A stretch of 64,000 nucleotides of DNA, taken from NCBI RefSeq assembly GCF_020099395.1, contig NZ_CP083590.1:2666001-2730000 (forward strand). The letters are read 5' to 3'. The stretch is from Streptomyces mobaraensis (GTDB lineage Bacteria; Actinomycetota; Actinomycetes; Streptomycetales; Streptomycetaceae). How positions within the stretch are numbered: position 1 is the first letter of the stretch; each line of letters starts with the position of its first letter. The position numbers and the translations under genes were made by a program. Shown one piece after another: positions 16,341 through 25,149 of the stretch. The notes under the pieces are model-generated. The model saw only the letters and a program-made list of their open reading frames with translations, had not been told where the DNA came from and did not search any database.

Positions 16341-18134
16341 ATGAGGAGACACGACCGCAGGGCCCCGTACGCCGTGGCCCTGGCCGCCGGGGCACTGGTG
16401 GTCTCCGCGTGCAGCAGCGGCGGGGGCGGGGGCGGCGGGGGTGATGCGAAGAGCGAGGGACCCGGCGAGGACAAGACCGTCTCCGCCAACTACTCCATCG
16501 GCACCGCCGCCGACGCCGCCGGTCCGGCCCCCGAGGCCGCGGGCGCCAAGAAGGGCGGCACGGTCACCGTCCTCCAGCGGGACGCCTTCAACCACCTGGA
16601 TCCGGGCCAGATCTACTTCAACGACGTGCTGGCCAACCAGATGCTCTACAACCGCTCCCTCACCTCGTACAAGGTGGACGACAAGGGGCGGGTGAAGGTC
16701 GTCGGCGACCTCGCGACGGACTCCGGCACCTCGTCGGACGGCGGCAAGACCTGGAAGTTCACCCTCAAGGACGGGCTGAAGTTCGAGGACGGGTCCCCGA
16801 TCACGTCCAAGGACGTGCGCTGGGGCATCGAGCGGCTCTACGCCCCGTTCGAGACCGACGGGCCGCTGTACATCCCGCAGTGGCTCAGCGGGGACGGCAA
16901 CGCCTTCCGCAAGGCGCTGCCCGACGGCCCGTACCAGGGCAAGCACCTGCCGTCGTCCGTCCTGGACACCCCCGACGACAAGACGATCGTCTTCCACTTC
17001 CAGGCGCCGCACGCGGACACCCCCTACGCGACGGCCATGCCCAACATCGGGGCGGTGAAGGCGGACAAGGACGGGCAGCGCAAGTACGACAACGCGCCCT
17101 TCTCCTCCGGGCCGTACAAGGTGGGCAGTTACAAGGTCGGGAAGTCGCTGACCCTGGTGCGGAACGAGCACTGGGACCCGAAGACCGACCCGATCCGGCA
17201 TCAGTACGCCGACCGGTACGAGATCAGTTTCGGCCACCAGTTCGCCGACTCCACCCGGCGCTTCCTCGCCGACCAGGGCGGGGACAAGAACGCGCTCTCC
17301 TTCAGCAACGGCGTGGCCCCCGAGATGACCGAGAAGGTCCTCGGCCAGCGGGACACCAAGGCGCGCCGGCTGCTGGAGATCCAGCCGTACGTCGACTACA
17401 TCTCCTTCAACACCACCCGCCTCAAGGACGTCAGGGTCCGCAAGGCCCTCGCCTACGCCATGCCCAACGGGCAGATCCTCCAGCAGAACGGCGGGGCGAC
17501 GGCCGGTGTCGTGGCCACCAACTACCTCTCCCCCGCCATGGACGGCTACCGGCCGACCGACCCGTACGGGAAGAAGGACAAACCCGCGGGCGACCCGGAG
17601 AAGGCCCGGGCCCTGCTGAAGGAGGCGGGGAAGGAGGGGCAGGAGATCGTCTACGCGTACGCCAACACGGACATCCAGCAGAAGATCGCCGTCGTCGTCA
17701 CCCAGGCCCTGGAACGGGCGGGGTTCAAGGTGCAGAAGAAGGAGATCGACTCCAACACCTGGCGGACCGCCATCTCCGAGGTGGGCAACAAGTTCGACAT
17801 CTACCGCACCTCCTGGGGCGCCGACTGGCCCGTCTCCTCGACCGTCGTCCCGCCGCTGTACGACGGCCGGCAGATCGCCGACGGCGCGCAGAACTACGGC
17901 CACCTCGACGACCCCAAGGTCAACGCGGAGGTCGACCGCATCACAAGGATCACGGATGTGAAGCAGGCGGGCGCCGAGTGGCAGAAGCTGGCCGACCGGA
18001 TCCTCACCGACGACGTGCCGGGCGTGCCCACGTTCTACAACCGGCTGTTCTCGCTGTGGGGTTCGGGGCTCGGCGGGGTCAAGTACCACCCGGTGTACGG
18101 GACGGTCGACCCGACCGGCGTGTTCGTGAAGTGA
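16341..18134 (+). CDS. Oligopeptide-binding lipoprotein (SBP family 5), operon 1
   Basis: The 597-aa lipoprotein starts at ATG 16341 with a basic n-region (MRRHDRRAPY), a hydrophobic core and a lipobox ending VVSAC, then a Ser/Gly-rich linker. The mature part is a family 5 solute-binding protein: VLQRDAFNHLDPGQIYFNDV at the start, KFTLKDGLKFEDGSPITSKD, and the C-terminal NRLFSLWGS region. It captures peptides outside the membrane and delivers them to the two permeases. In length and operon position it corresponds to BldKB, the aerial-growth oligopeptide receptor. This is a candidate assignment only. The 95-bp gap to the permease is filled with GCACGGCA-type direct repeats. Confidence 0.9.
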   Translation: MRRHDRRAPYAVALAAGALVVSACSSGGGGGGGGDAKSEGPGEDKTVSANYSIGTAADAAGPAPEAAGAKKGGTVTVLQRDAFNHLDPGQIYFNDVLANQMLYNRSLTSYKVDDKGRVKVVGDLATDSGTSSDGGKTWKFTLKDGLKFEDGSPITSKDVRWGIERLYAPFETDGPLYIPQWLSGDGNAFRKALPDGPYQGKHLPSSVLDTPDDKTIVFHFQAPHADTPYATAMPNIGAVKADKDGQRKYDNAPFSSGPYKVGSYKVGKSLTLVRNEHWDPKTDPIRHQYADRYEISFGHQFADSTRRFLADQGGDKNALSFSNGVAPEMTEKVLGQRDTKARRLLEIQPYVDYISFNTTRLKDVRVRKALAYAMPNGQILQQNGGATAGVVATNYLSPAMDGYRPTDPYGKKDKPAGDPEKARALLKEAGKEGQEIVYAYANTDIQQKIAVVVTQALERAGFKVQKKEIDSNTWRTAISEVGNKFDIYRTSWGADWPVSSTVVPPLYDGRQIADGAQNYGHLDDPKVNAEVDRITRITDVKQAGAEWQKLADRILTDDVPGVPTFYNRLFSLWGSGLGGVKYHPVYGTVDPTGVFVK

Positions 18135-18221
18135 CACCGGCCGTACGGGCGGGGGCCACCCGCCCGTACGGCCGCCACCCCTCCACCAAGCCGGACACCG
18201 ACCCGTGAAGAGCCCGCAGCC

Positions 18222-19199
18222 ATGCTGAGATTCCTCCTCCGCCGGTTCCTCGGCGCGATCGTCATCGTCCTGCTGATCAGCGCGATCACCTTCTTCCTCT
18301 TCTTCGCGCTGCCCTCCGAGCCCGCCCTGATGTCGTGCGGCAAGAACTGCACGCCCGACGCGCTGGCCGTCATCAACAAGAACCTGGGCCTGAACGAGCC
18401 GGTGCCCGTCCAGTACTGGCACTACATGACCGGCATCTTCACCGGCCGCGACTTCTCGGTGGGCCACTGCCCGGCGCCCTGCCTCGGCTACTCGTTCTCC
18501 AACCAGCAGCCGGTCTGGGACACCATCGTGGACCGCTTCCCGACCACCCTGTCGATCGCCCTGGGCGGGGCCGTCGTCTTCCTCGTCGTGGGCGTCGGCA
18601 TCGGGATGATCGCCGCCGCCTTCCGGGGCACCTGGATCGACAAGTTCTTCAGCTCGCTGTCGCTGATCGGCAACTCGCTCCAGATCTACTTCGTGGGCGT
18701 CGTCGCGCTCGCCGTGTTCGTCAGCGGGCTGCACTGGTTCGACAACCCGGCGTACTACCCGATCACCGAGGACCCCGTGAAGTGGTTCACCGGGATGATC
18801 ATCCCCTGGCTGGTGCTGTCGATCATCTTCATCGCCAACTACAGCCGGATGACGCGCTCCCAGATGATCGAGCAGCTCGCCGAGGACCACGTCCGCACCG
18901 CCCGCGCCAAGGGCCTCGGCCGTCGCACGGTCTTCTTCCGCTACGCCTGGCGGGGGGCGATGACGCCGATCGTCACCCTCTTCGGCATCGACCTGGGGTC
19001 GCTGTTCGGCGGGGCGATCGTCACCGAGTTCACGTTCAGCCTGCACGGGCTCGGCCGGCTCGCCGTCTCCTCGGTGAGCGAGACCGATCTGCCCACGCTG
19101 ATGGCCGTGATGCTCGTCGCCTGTACGGCGATCGTCGTCGCCAACATCGTCGTGGACGCGGCGTACGCGGTGATCGACCCGCGGGTGCGGCTCGGTTGA
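18222..19199 (+). CDS. Oligopeptide ABC transporter permease (DppB/OppB family), operon 1
   Basis: A 325-aa membrane protein starting MLRFLLRRFLGAIVIVLLI. It has the typical DppB layout: one N-terminal helix, an extracytoplasmic loop, then five core helices. This loop holds an unusual pair of cysteine clusters (SCGKNCTPDA and HCPAPCLGYS) that could form disulfides outside the cell. The coupling loop is EDHVRTARAKGLGRRTVFFR. It sits between the binding protein (87 bp) and the first ATPase (51 bp) of the same operon. Confidence 0.9.
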   Translation: MLRFLLRRFLGAIVIVLLISAITFFLFFALPSEPALMSCGKNCTPDALAVINKNLGLNEPVPVQYWHYMTGIFTGRDFSVGHCPAPCLGYSFSNQQPVWDTIVDRFPTTLSIALGGAVVFLVVGVGIGMIAAAFRGTWIDKFFSSLSLIGNSLQIYFVGVVALAVFVSGLHWFDNPAYYPITEDPVKWFTGMIIPWLVLSIIFIANYSRMTRSQMIEQLAEDHVRTARAKGLGRRTVFFRYAWRGAMTPIVTLFGIDLGSLFGGAIVTEFTFSLHGLGRLAVSSVSETDLPTLMAVMLVACTAIVVANIVVDAAYAVIDPRVRLG

Positions 19200-19250
19200 G
19201 GCTCCCCCGGACCCGGCCGAGGCTCCCCAGGACCTGCAAGGAGTTCCCCG

Positions 19251-20375
19251 ATGAATGACACCCCGCCGCCGCCCGGCCCCACGGAAGCGGAAGCGCAACC
19301 ACCGCCCTTCCTCTCCATCCGCGACCTGCGCGTCCGCTTCCGCACCGAGGACGGCGTCGTCAAGGCCGTCGACGGGCTCTCCCTCGGCCTGGAGCGCGGG
19401 CGCACGCTCGGCATCGTCGGGGAGTCCGGCTCGGGCAAGTCCGTGACCGCGCTCACCGTGCTCGGCCTGCACGACCCGCGCACCACCGAGGTCACCGGGC
19501 AGGTGCTGCTGGACGGGCAGGAGGTGACGGGCGCGTCCGAATCCGCGCTGGAGCGGCTGCGCGGCGCCAAGGCGGCGATGGTCTTCCAGGACTCGCTGAC
19601 CGCCCTCTCCCCGTACTACACGGTCGGCCGGCAGATCGCCGAGCCGTACCGCAAGCACACCGGCGCCTCCCGGCAGGCCGCCCGGCGGCGGGCGGTCGAG
19701 ATGCTGGACCGGGTCGGCATCCCGCACGCCGCGCGGCGCGTCGACGACTACCCGCACCAGTTCTCCGGCGGCATGCGCCAACGCGCCATGATCGCGATGG
19801 CGTTGGTCTGCGACCCCGAGCTGCTGATCGCCGACGAGCCGACCACCGCCCTCGACGTCACCGTCCAGGCGCAGATCCTCGACCTGCTCAAGGAGCTCCA
19901 GCGGGAGACCGGTTCGGCGATCGTCCTCATCACCCACGACCTGGGCGTGGTGGCCCGCACGGCGGACGACCTGCTGGTGATGTACGCGGGACGGGCCGTG
20001 GAGCGCGGCACCGTCCGCGAGGTGCTGGGCGACCCGCGCCACCCCTACACCTGGGGCCTGCTGGGCTCGATGCCCCGGCTGACCACCGACCCGGAGGCGC
20101 CGCTGGTGCCCGTCCCGGGCGCGCCGCCCAGCCTGCTGGCGCCGCCGCCCGGCTGCCCGTTCCACCCGCGCTGCGCCTGGACCGGGGAGGTGCCGGGCGA
20201 CCGCTGCGCCACCGAGCGCCCGGAGCTGCCCGCCGGCCGCGGCGCGGCCTGCCACCTGCCGCCCGGCCGGCGGCACCCCGACTTCGTCGATCCGCCGGCG
20301 GGCCCGGAGAGCATCGATCCACCGGCGGGCCTGGGGAACATCGATCCGCCGACGGGCCCGAGGAGCGAGGCATGA
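19251..20375 (+). CDS. Oligopeptide ABC transporter ATP-binding protein (DppD/OppD family), operon 1
   Basis: The 374-aa ATPase has Walker [13 protein letters not shown], signature [15 protein letters not shown], Walker [15 protein letters not shown] and the switch His in LITHDLG. The C-terminal Opp/Dpp domain holds a probable Fe-S-type cysteine cluster starting at [12 protein letters not shown]. The extreme C-terminus is a tandem 9-residue repeat (see 20286-20366). The stop overlaps the next ATPase start (ATGA), giving coupled synthesis of the two unlike ATPases. Confidence 0.92.
   Translation: MNDTPPPPGPTEAEAQPPPFLSIRDLRVRFRTEDGVVKAVDGLSLGLERGRTLGIVGESGSGKSVTALTVLGLHDPRTTEVTGQVLLDGQEVTGASESALERLRGAKAAMVFQDSLTALSPYYTVGRQIAEPYRKHTGASRQAARRRAVEMLDRVGIPHAARRVDDYPHQFSGGMRQRAMIAMALVCDPELLIADEPTTALDVTVQAQILDLLKELQRETGSAIVLITHDLGVVARTADDLLVMYAGRAVERGTVREVLGDPRHPYTWGLLGSMPRLTTDPEAPLVPVPGAPPSLLAPPPGCPFHPRCAWTGEVPGDRCATERPELPAGRGAACHLPPGRRHPDFVDPPAGPESIDPPAGLGNIDPPTGPRSEA
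20286..20366 (+). repeat. In-frame 27-bp tandem repeat, three copies
   Basis: Three consecutive 27-bp units encode [18 protein letters not shown] and IDPPTGPRS at the end of the operon 1 DppD-type ATPase. Each unit keeps the GATCCxCCGxCGGGC core. This is probably a slippage-prone minisatellite adding a disordered tail, with copy number expected to vary between strains. Confidence 0.85.
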
Positions 20376-21391
20376 CCGACGACATCCTGGTCGCCGAGGG
20401 GCTGACCAAGCACTTCCCGGTCCTGGGCGGCTTCCCCGTCCGCCGCCGGGTGGGCGCGGTACGGGCCGTGGACGGCGTCGACCTGGCCGTCCGGGCCGGG
20501 GAGGGCTTCGGGCTGGTCGGCGAGTCCGGCTGCGGCAAGTCCACCACCGGCCGGCTGCTCACCCGGCTGCTGGAGCCGACCGCCGGCCGGATCACCTATC
20601 AGGGTGAGGACATCACCCACGCGGGACGACGACAACTCGCGCCCGTCCGCTCCCAGATCCAGATGATCTTCCAGGACCCGTACTCCTCGCTCAACCCCCG
20701 GCAGACGGTCGGCCGGATCATCGCCGGCCCGATGGAGGTCAACGGCATCCGCCCGCCCGGCGGCCGGGAGGCCCGGGTGCGCGAACTGCTGGACACCGTG
20801 GGCCTCAACCCCGAGCACTACAACCGCTTCCCGCACGAGTTCAGCGGCGGTCAGCGGCAGCGCGTCGGCATCGCCCGCGCGCTCGCCCTCGACCCGAAGG
20901 TCATCATCGCGGACGAGCCGGTCTCCGCCCTGGACGTCTCCATCCAGGCCCAGGTCGTCAACCTGCTGAAGACGCTGCGGCGGGAACTGGGCATCGCCTT
21001 CCTGTTCATCGCCCACGACCTCGCGGTCGTCCGGCACTTCTCGCAGCGGGTGGCGGTGATGTACCTGGGACGGATCGTGGAGGTGGGCCCACGGGACGCC
21101 ATCTACGGCCGCCCCCGGCACCCGTACACCCACGCGCTGCTCTCCGCCGTCCCCGAGGTCCCCCGGCCGGGCGCCCCGGCGGAGGCGGCCCCCCAGGAGC
21201 GCATCCGCCTCACCGGCGACGTCCCCTCCCCGGTCTCCCCGCCCTCCGGCTGCCGCTTCCGCACCCGCTGCTGGAAGGCGGCGGAGAAGTGCGCGGTGGA
21301 GGAGCCGCCGCTGGTACGGGCGGAGGGGAGCGGGGTGGGGCATCTGTCGGCCTGCCATTTCCCGGAGCCGGTGGCTTCGCCGGAGGGGTGA
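20372..21391 (+). CDS. Oligopeptide ABC transporter ATP-binding protein (DppF/OppF family), operon 1
   Basis: The 339-aa second ATPase has Walker [15 protein letters not shown], signature [15 protein letters not shown], Walker [15 protein letters not shown] and the switch motif FIAHDLAV. The C-terminal oligopeptide-transporter extension has [14 protein letters not shown]. It closes operon 1. Its stop is only 3 bp from the stop of the convergent membrane protein gene at 21395, leaving no room for an intergenic terminator. Confidence 0.92.
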   Translation: MTDDILVAEGLTKHFPVLGGFPVRRRVGAVRAVDGVDLAVRAGEGFGLVGESGCGKSTTGRLLTRLLEPTAGRITYQGEDITHAGRRQLAPVRSQIQMIFQDPYSSLNPRQTVGRIIAGPMEVNGIRPPGGREARVRELLDTVGLNPEHYNRFPHEFSGGQRQRVGIARALALDPKVIIADEPVSALDVSIQAQVVNLLKTLRRELGIAFLFIAHDLAVVRHFSQRVAVMYLGRIVEVGPRDAIYGRPRHPYTHALLSAVPEVPRPGAPAEAAPQERIRLTGDVPSPVSPPSGCRFRTRCWKAAEKCAVEEPPLVRAEGSGVGHLSACHFPEPVASPEG

Positions 21392-21394
21392 GCC

Positions 21395-22453
21395 TCAGTC
21401 CGCCGTGGCCCCCGGCAGCGGGAGGGACGTCATCCTGGGACGGGGCTTGGCGGGAGGCGCCTCCCGGACGGGCCGGGTGACCAGGTAGGTGGTGCGGTTG
21501 AACACGGCACCGTCCTTGAGCCCGCCGAGGTACATGTCCCGCGGATCGGCGTCGCCCACCAGGAAGGTCGCCGTCTCCAGCACCCGGTGCGTCCGGGGAT
21601 CGATCACCATGCGGGCCCTCCGGCCGCCGCCCGTGTAGTCGAAGGCCGTACCGGTCCGGCCGCTGTCGTCGCGGACCGTACCCACCGCCCGCACCCCGGG
21701 GATGCCGGGCAGCAGGTCGTACAGCGCGGCCCGCAGCCGCGGCGAGGCGGGCGACCGTGCGAGCAGTTCCTCGATGCCGTTGAAGAGCCCTTCCGCCGAC
21801 GGATCGCCCATCCCGGGCACCTTGGCGGTGAGTACCGTGCGCAGCGTCTCCCGGTCCGTGGGCAGCTTGCCGAGGTCGTCCCACCGGACTTCCCTGCTGT
21901 TCACCTCGAACGCCAGGCTCTTGCCGTCCGCCGACCGCGGCTCCTGGTACACGGGTCCGTCCCCCGACCTGGACCGGACCTCCGTCCGGCCCAGCCAGAC
22001 GGTCCTCGTGGACTTCTCCTCGGCGCCGCGCGGGCCCCTGGACATCTCGGCGGTCCGCACCTCGAAGAACGCGCCGGGCTCCCCCGACGGTGTCGCCGCC
22101 GTCTGCGCCGCCCGCACCCGCCCCCCGTCGTCCCCCGGCCCGAACCAGGCCGCCGCGCCCACGGCGACCGCCACCACCGCGGCGGCCGAGACGAGGACCG
22201 GCGCGCGACGGCGCCAGCGGGCGCGGAGCGGTACGGCGCCGGGCGCGTCCGGCACGCGCGGGGCGGGCGCCGCATCGGTGCCCTCCGGCGCGTGGCCCTC
22301 CTCGGCGCGCGCCGCCGCCCGGACCGCGTCGAGAGCCGCCGCGACGACGTCCGCCGGGGGCGGCTCGACGCTCCCGGCCGCGCGCAGCCGGGCGGCGCCG
22401 GTGAAGTCGAGGTAGTCCTGCTCGGTGCCGTCCTTGCGTGCGTTCCCGCTCAT
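21395..22453 (-). CDS. Membrane-anchored sigma-factor partner, CU044_5270-like family
   Basis: 352 aa, starting at ATG 22453, which overlaps the ECF sigma factor stop (ATGA). The first 80 residues are cytosolic and charged. One transmembrane helix follows (APVLVSAAAVVAVAVGAAAW), and the remaining 240 residues are predicted extracytoplasmic (AAFDYTGGGRRARMVID-like segment, VFNRTTYLVTRPV end). Its position implies that it senses or restrains the sigma factor. However, it lacks the HxxxCxxC zinc motif of classical ZAS anti-sigma factors, so any mechanism would be different. The family name is from recall of Streptomyces annotation; the function is inferred. Confidence 0.75.
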   Translation of the reverse strand: MSGNARKDGTEQDYLDFTGAARLRAAGSVEPPPADVVAAALDAVRAAARAEEGHAPEGTDAAPAPRVPDAPGAVPLRARWRRRAPVLVSAAAVVAVAVGAAAWFGPGDDGGRVRAAQTAATPSGEPGAFFEVRTAEMSRGPRGAEEKSTRTVWLGRTEVRSRSGDGPVYQEPRSADGKSLAFEVNSREVRWDDLGKLPTDRETLRTVLTAKVPGMGDPSAEGLFNGIEELLARSPASPRLRAALYDLLPGIPGVRAVGTVRDDSGRTGTAFDYTGGGRRARMVIDPRTHRVLETATFLVGDADPRDMYLGGLKDGAVFNRTTYLVTRPVREAPPAKPRPRMTSLPLPGATAD

Positions 22454-23007
22454 GTGAGGTCTCCTGTCAGGGGCAGCGTGCCGGAGGGGGCGAGGGCCGC
22501 GCGCAGCCGGGCGCGCGCCCGGTGCAGCCGGGAGCGGGCCGTGCCGGCCGGGACGCCGACCACGGCGGCGGCCTCGGCCGGGGAGAGCTGCTCCCAGGCG
22601 ACGAGGAGGATCAACTCTCTTTCCACATGCGGCAGCTCCGCCATCGTCTCGCGGATCAGCGGCGCGACCGCGGCCGCGTCCAGCCGCCGGTCGACCGCGT
22701 ACCAGGGGTCGCTGCTCGGCTCGTCCGCCCGTATCTCCCGGCGGTGCCGGGCCTCCCCGCGCCAGTGCGCCGCCAGGACGTTCCGGGCCACCCCGAACAG
22801 CCAGGCGCGCGCCGTGCCGCGCGCCGGGTCGTACGTACCCCGCGCCGTGAACGCCTGGAGCCACGCCTCCGCCAGCAGGTCGTCCGCCGCCCCGGGCGCC
22901 CGGCGCGCGAAGTAGCCGTGCAGCGCGGTCGCGTGCCGCCCGACCAGCGGCTCGAAGGCCCCCGCCTCCCCTGCCGAGCGCACCAGCAGCTCATCGTCGG
23001 TTTCCAC
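22450..23007 (-). CDS. ECF RNA polymerase sigma factor
   Basis: The 185-aa sigma-70-family factor has only regions 2 and 4. Region 2 reads FEPLVGRHATALHGYFARR..DDLLAEAWLQAF, followed by GTARAWLFGVARNVLAAHWR. Region 4 is ELPHVERELILLVAWEQLSP with the helix-turn-helix EAAAVVGVPAGTARSRLHRAR. It is coupled by a 4-nt overlap to a single-pass membrane protein, the normal arrangement for an envelope-responsive ECF system. Target promoters are unknown, and no convincing autoregulatory AAC-type -35 was found in the 84 bp upstream. Confidence 0.92.
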   Translation of the reverse strand: METDDELLVRSAGEAGAFEPLVGRHATALHGYFARRAPGAADDLLAEAWLQAFTARGTYDPARGTARAWLFGVARNVLAAHWRGEARHRREIRADEPSSDPWYAVDRRLDAAAVAPLIRETMAELPHVERELILLVAWEQLSPAEAAAVVGVPAGTARSRLHRARARLRAALAPSGTLPLTGDLT

Positions 23008-23091
23008 CGGCCATCCTCCCCCGGCCGCCTGGTCAGCGGCCCTCGGACCGTACTTGTCGGCCGGCGGGGAGAGCGTTCGCGGGGCCCCGGC

Positions 23092-24141
23092 TCAGGCCTC
23101 CTCCCCCGCCGTCGGCACCACCCGCCGCTCCCCCGCGTAGTGGCAGGCGGACACGTGCGCCGCCGGTCCGCCGCTCTCCCGGAACGCCTCCGGGACCTCC
23201 AGCGGCGGCACCACCTCGGCGCAGCGGCGCCGGGCCTTCCAGCAGCGGGTGCGGAAGCGGCAGCCGGACGGCGGGTTGGCGGGCGAGGGGACGTCGCCCA
23301 TCAGCAGGATGCGGTCGCGGCGGGTGCGGACGGACGGGTCGGGCACCGGCACGGCCGACAGCAGCGCCTGGGTGTAGGGGTGGGTGGGGTGTTCGTAGAT
23401 CTGGGCGTCGGTGCCCGCCTCCACCAGCCGGCCGAGGTACATGACGGCCACCCGGTCGGAGATGTGCCGGACGACGGAGAGGTCGTGGGCGATGAAGACG
23501 TACGACAGCTCGAACTCGTCCTGGAGCCGTTCCAGCAGGTTGACGACCTGGGCCTGCACGGAGACGTCGAGCGCAGAGACGGGCTCGTCGGCGACGATGA
23601 TCTCGGGGCGCAGGGCGAGCCCGCGCGCGATGCCGATGCGCTGCCGCTGGCCGCCCGAGAACTGGTGCGGGTAGCGGTTGACGTGCTCGGGGCTGAGGCC
23701 GACGACCTCCAGCAGCTCCCGCACCCGGCGCCGCCGGTCGCCCTTGGGGGCCACCTCCGGGTGGATGTCGAAGGGCTCGCCGACGATGTCGCCGACGGTC
23801 ATGCGCGGGTTCAGCGAGGTGTACGGGTCCTGGAACACCATCTGGATGTTGCGGCGGACGGCCTTCAGCGCCCGCCCCGAGAGCCGGGTGATGTCCTCGC
23901 CCTTGTACAGGATCCGCCCGGCGGTGGGCCGTTCGAGGTTGACGAGGAGCCGGGCCAGGGTGGACTTGCCGCAGCCGGACTCGCCGACGACGCCGAGGGT
24001 CTCGCCGCGCCGCAGGTCGAAGGAGACGCCGTCGACGGCCCGGACGGCGCCGACCTGCCGGCGGACGAGGACGCCGCGGGTCAGCGGGTAGTGCTTGACC
24101 AGGTCGCGTACCTCCAGGACCGCCCCGCCGTCGGCGCGCAT
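23092..24141 (-). CDS. Oligopeptide ABC transporter ATP-binding protein (DppF type), operon 2
   Basis: The 349-aa ATPase has Walker [15 protein letters not shown], signature [15 protein letters not shown], Walker [15 protein letters not shown] and C-terminal [14 protein letters not shown]. It is very similar to the operon 3 copy at 35583; for example both contain [14 protein letters not shown]. Its ATG shares one base with the DppD stop (TGATG), so translation is coupled. It is the last gene of a five-gene minus-strand operon. Confidence 0.93.
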   Translation of the reverse strand: MRADGGAVLEVRDLVKHYPLTRGVLVRRQVGAVRAVDGVSFDLRRGETLGVVGESGCGKSTLARLLVNLERPTAGRILYKGEDITRLSGRALKAVRRNIQMVFQDPYTSLNPRMTVGDIVGEPFDIHPEVAPKGDRRRRVRELLEVVGLSPEHVNRYPHQFSGGQRQRIGIARGLALRPEIIVADEPVSALDVSVQAQVVNLLERLQDEFELSYVFIAHDLSVVRHISDRVAVMYLGRLVEAGTDAQIYEHPTHPYTQALLSAVPVPDPSVRTRRDRILLMGDVPSPANPPSGCRFRTRCWKARRRCAEVVPPLEVPEAFRESGGPAAHVSACHYAGERRVVPTAGEEA

Positions 24142-25139
24142 CAGGAGGCCCCCCGGCTCTCGTCGAGGGTCTCCCGCCAGAAGTGGCAGGCGCTGCTGCG
24201 GCCGGGGGCCACGGGGAAGAGGGGCGGCCGGTCGGTGCGGCAGACGTCCTGGGCCCTGGGGCAGCGGGGGTGGAAGGGGCAGCCGGGCGGGATGGCGACG
24301 AGGCTGGGCGGCAGGCCCTTGATCGCGTGCAGCTCCCTGCCCTTGCGGTCCAGGCGCGGGACGGACTCCAGCAGGCCCTGGGTGTAGGGGTGGGCGGGGG
24401 CGGCGTAGAGGTCGCGGACGGGGGCGTTCTCGACGACGCGTCCCGCGTACATCACCGCGATCCGGTCGGCGACGTCCGCGACGACGCCCAGGTCGTGGGT
24501 GATGAGGATGAGGCCCATGGTGAACTCCCGCTGCAACTCGGCGAGGAGGTCCATCACCTGGGCCTGCACGGTCACGTCCAGCGCGGTCGTCGGCTCGTCC
24601 GCGATGATCAGGTCCGGTTCCAGCGCGAGCGCCATCGCGATCATGATGCGCTGCCGCATGCCGCCCGAGAACTGGTGCGGGTAGTCGCCGGCCCGGTCCT
24701 TGGCCGCCGGGATCCGCACCCGGTCCATCAGCGTGACCGCGCGGGCCCGCGCGTCCCTGCGGGTCATGCCCTGGTGGACCTCGTACATCTCGGCGAGCTG
24801 GGCGCCGACGGTGAGCACCGGGTTGAGCGCCGAGAGGGCGTCCTGGAAGATCATCGCCAGCCGGTCGCCGCGCAGCCGGCGCCGGTGCTCGGCGCCCATG
24901 GTGAGCAGGTCCTGGCCGCGGAAGAGGACCTGACCGCCGGTGACGCGGCCGGGCGGCGAGTCCAGGATGCCCATGACGGCCTGCGCGGTCACCGACTTGC
25001 CCGACCCGGACTCGCCGAGCACGGCCAGCGTCTCCCCGGCGTCCACCGAGCAGCTGACGCCGTTGACGGCCTTGGCCACGCCGTCCCGGGTGCGGAACTC
25101 GACGTGCAGGTCGCGGACTTCCAGCAGGGCGTCGCTCAC
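24141..25139 (-). CDS. Oligopeptide ABC transporter ATP-binding protein (DppD type), operon 2
   Basis: The 332-aa ATPase has Walker [17 protein letters not shown], signature [15 protein letters not shown], Walker [15 protein letters not shown], switch [14 protein letters not shown] and the C-terminal cysteine motif [15 protein letters not shown]. It parallels the operon 3 gene at 36748 residue for residue in most of its length. It follows the DppC-type permease by 10 bp and overlaps the DppF-type gene by 1 nt. Confidence 0.93.
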   Translation of the reverse strand: MSDALLEVRDLHVEFRTRDGVAKAVNGVSCSVDAGETLAVLGESGSGKSVTAQAVMGILDSPPGRVTGGQVLFRGQDLLTMGAEHRRRLRGDRLAMIFQDALSALNPVLTVGAQLAEMYEVHQGMTRRDARARAVTLMDRVRIPAAKDRAGDYPHQFSGGMRQRIMIAMALALEPDLIIADEPTTALDVTVQAQVMDLLAELQREFTMGLILITHDLGVVADVADRIAVMYAGRVVENAPVRDLYAAPAHPYTQGLLESVPRLDRKGRELHAIKGLPPSLVAIPPGCPFHPRCPRAQDVCRTDRPPLFPVAPGRSSACHFWRETLDESRGAS

Positions 25140-25149
25140 GGCCGTCTCC

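Noticed and set aside
16314..20276. 1320-codon open frame on the minus strand across Opp operon 1
   Set aside because: It is the complement shadow of well-supported permease, lipoprotein and ATPase genes; its translation is low-complexity Arg/Gly/Val text. GC-rich codon bias leaves such frames open.
23008..23091. ECF-type autoregulatory promoter upstream of the sigma factor
   Set aside because: No AAC-type -35 with a correctly spaced CGTC or similar -10 could be found in this short gap.
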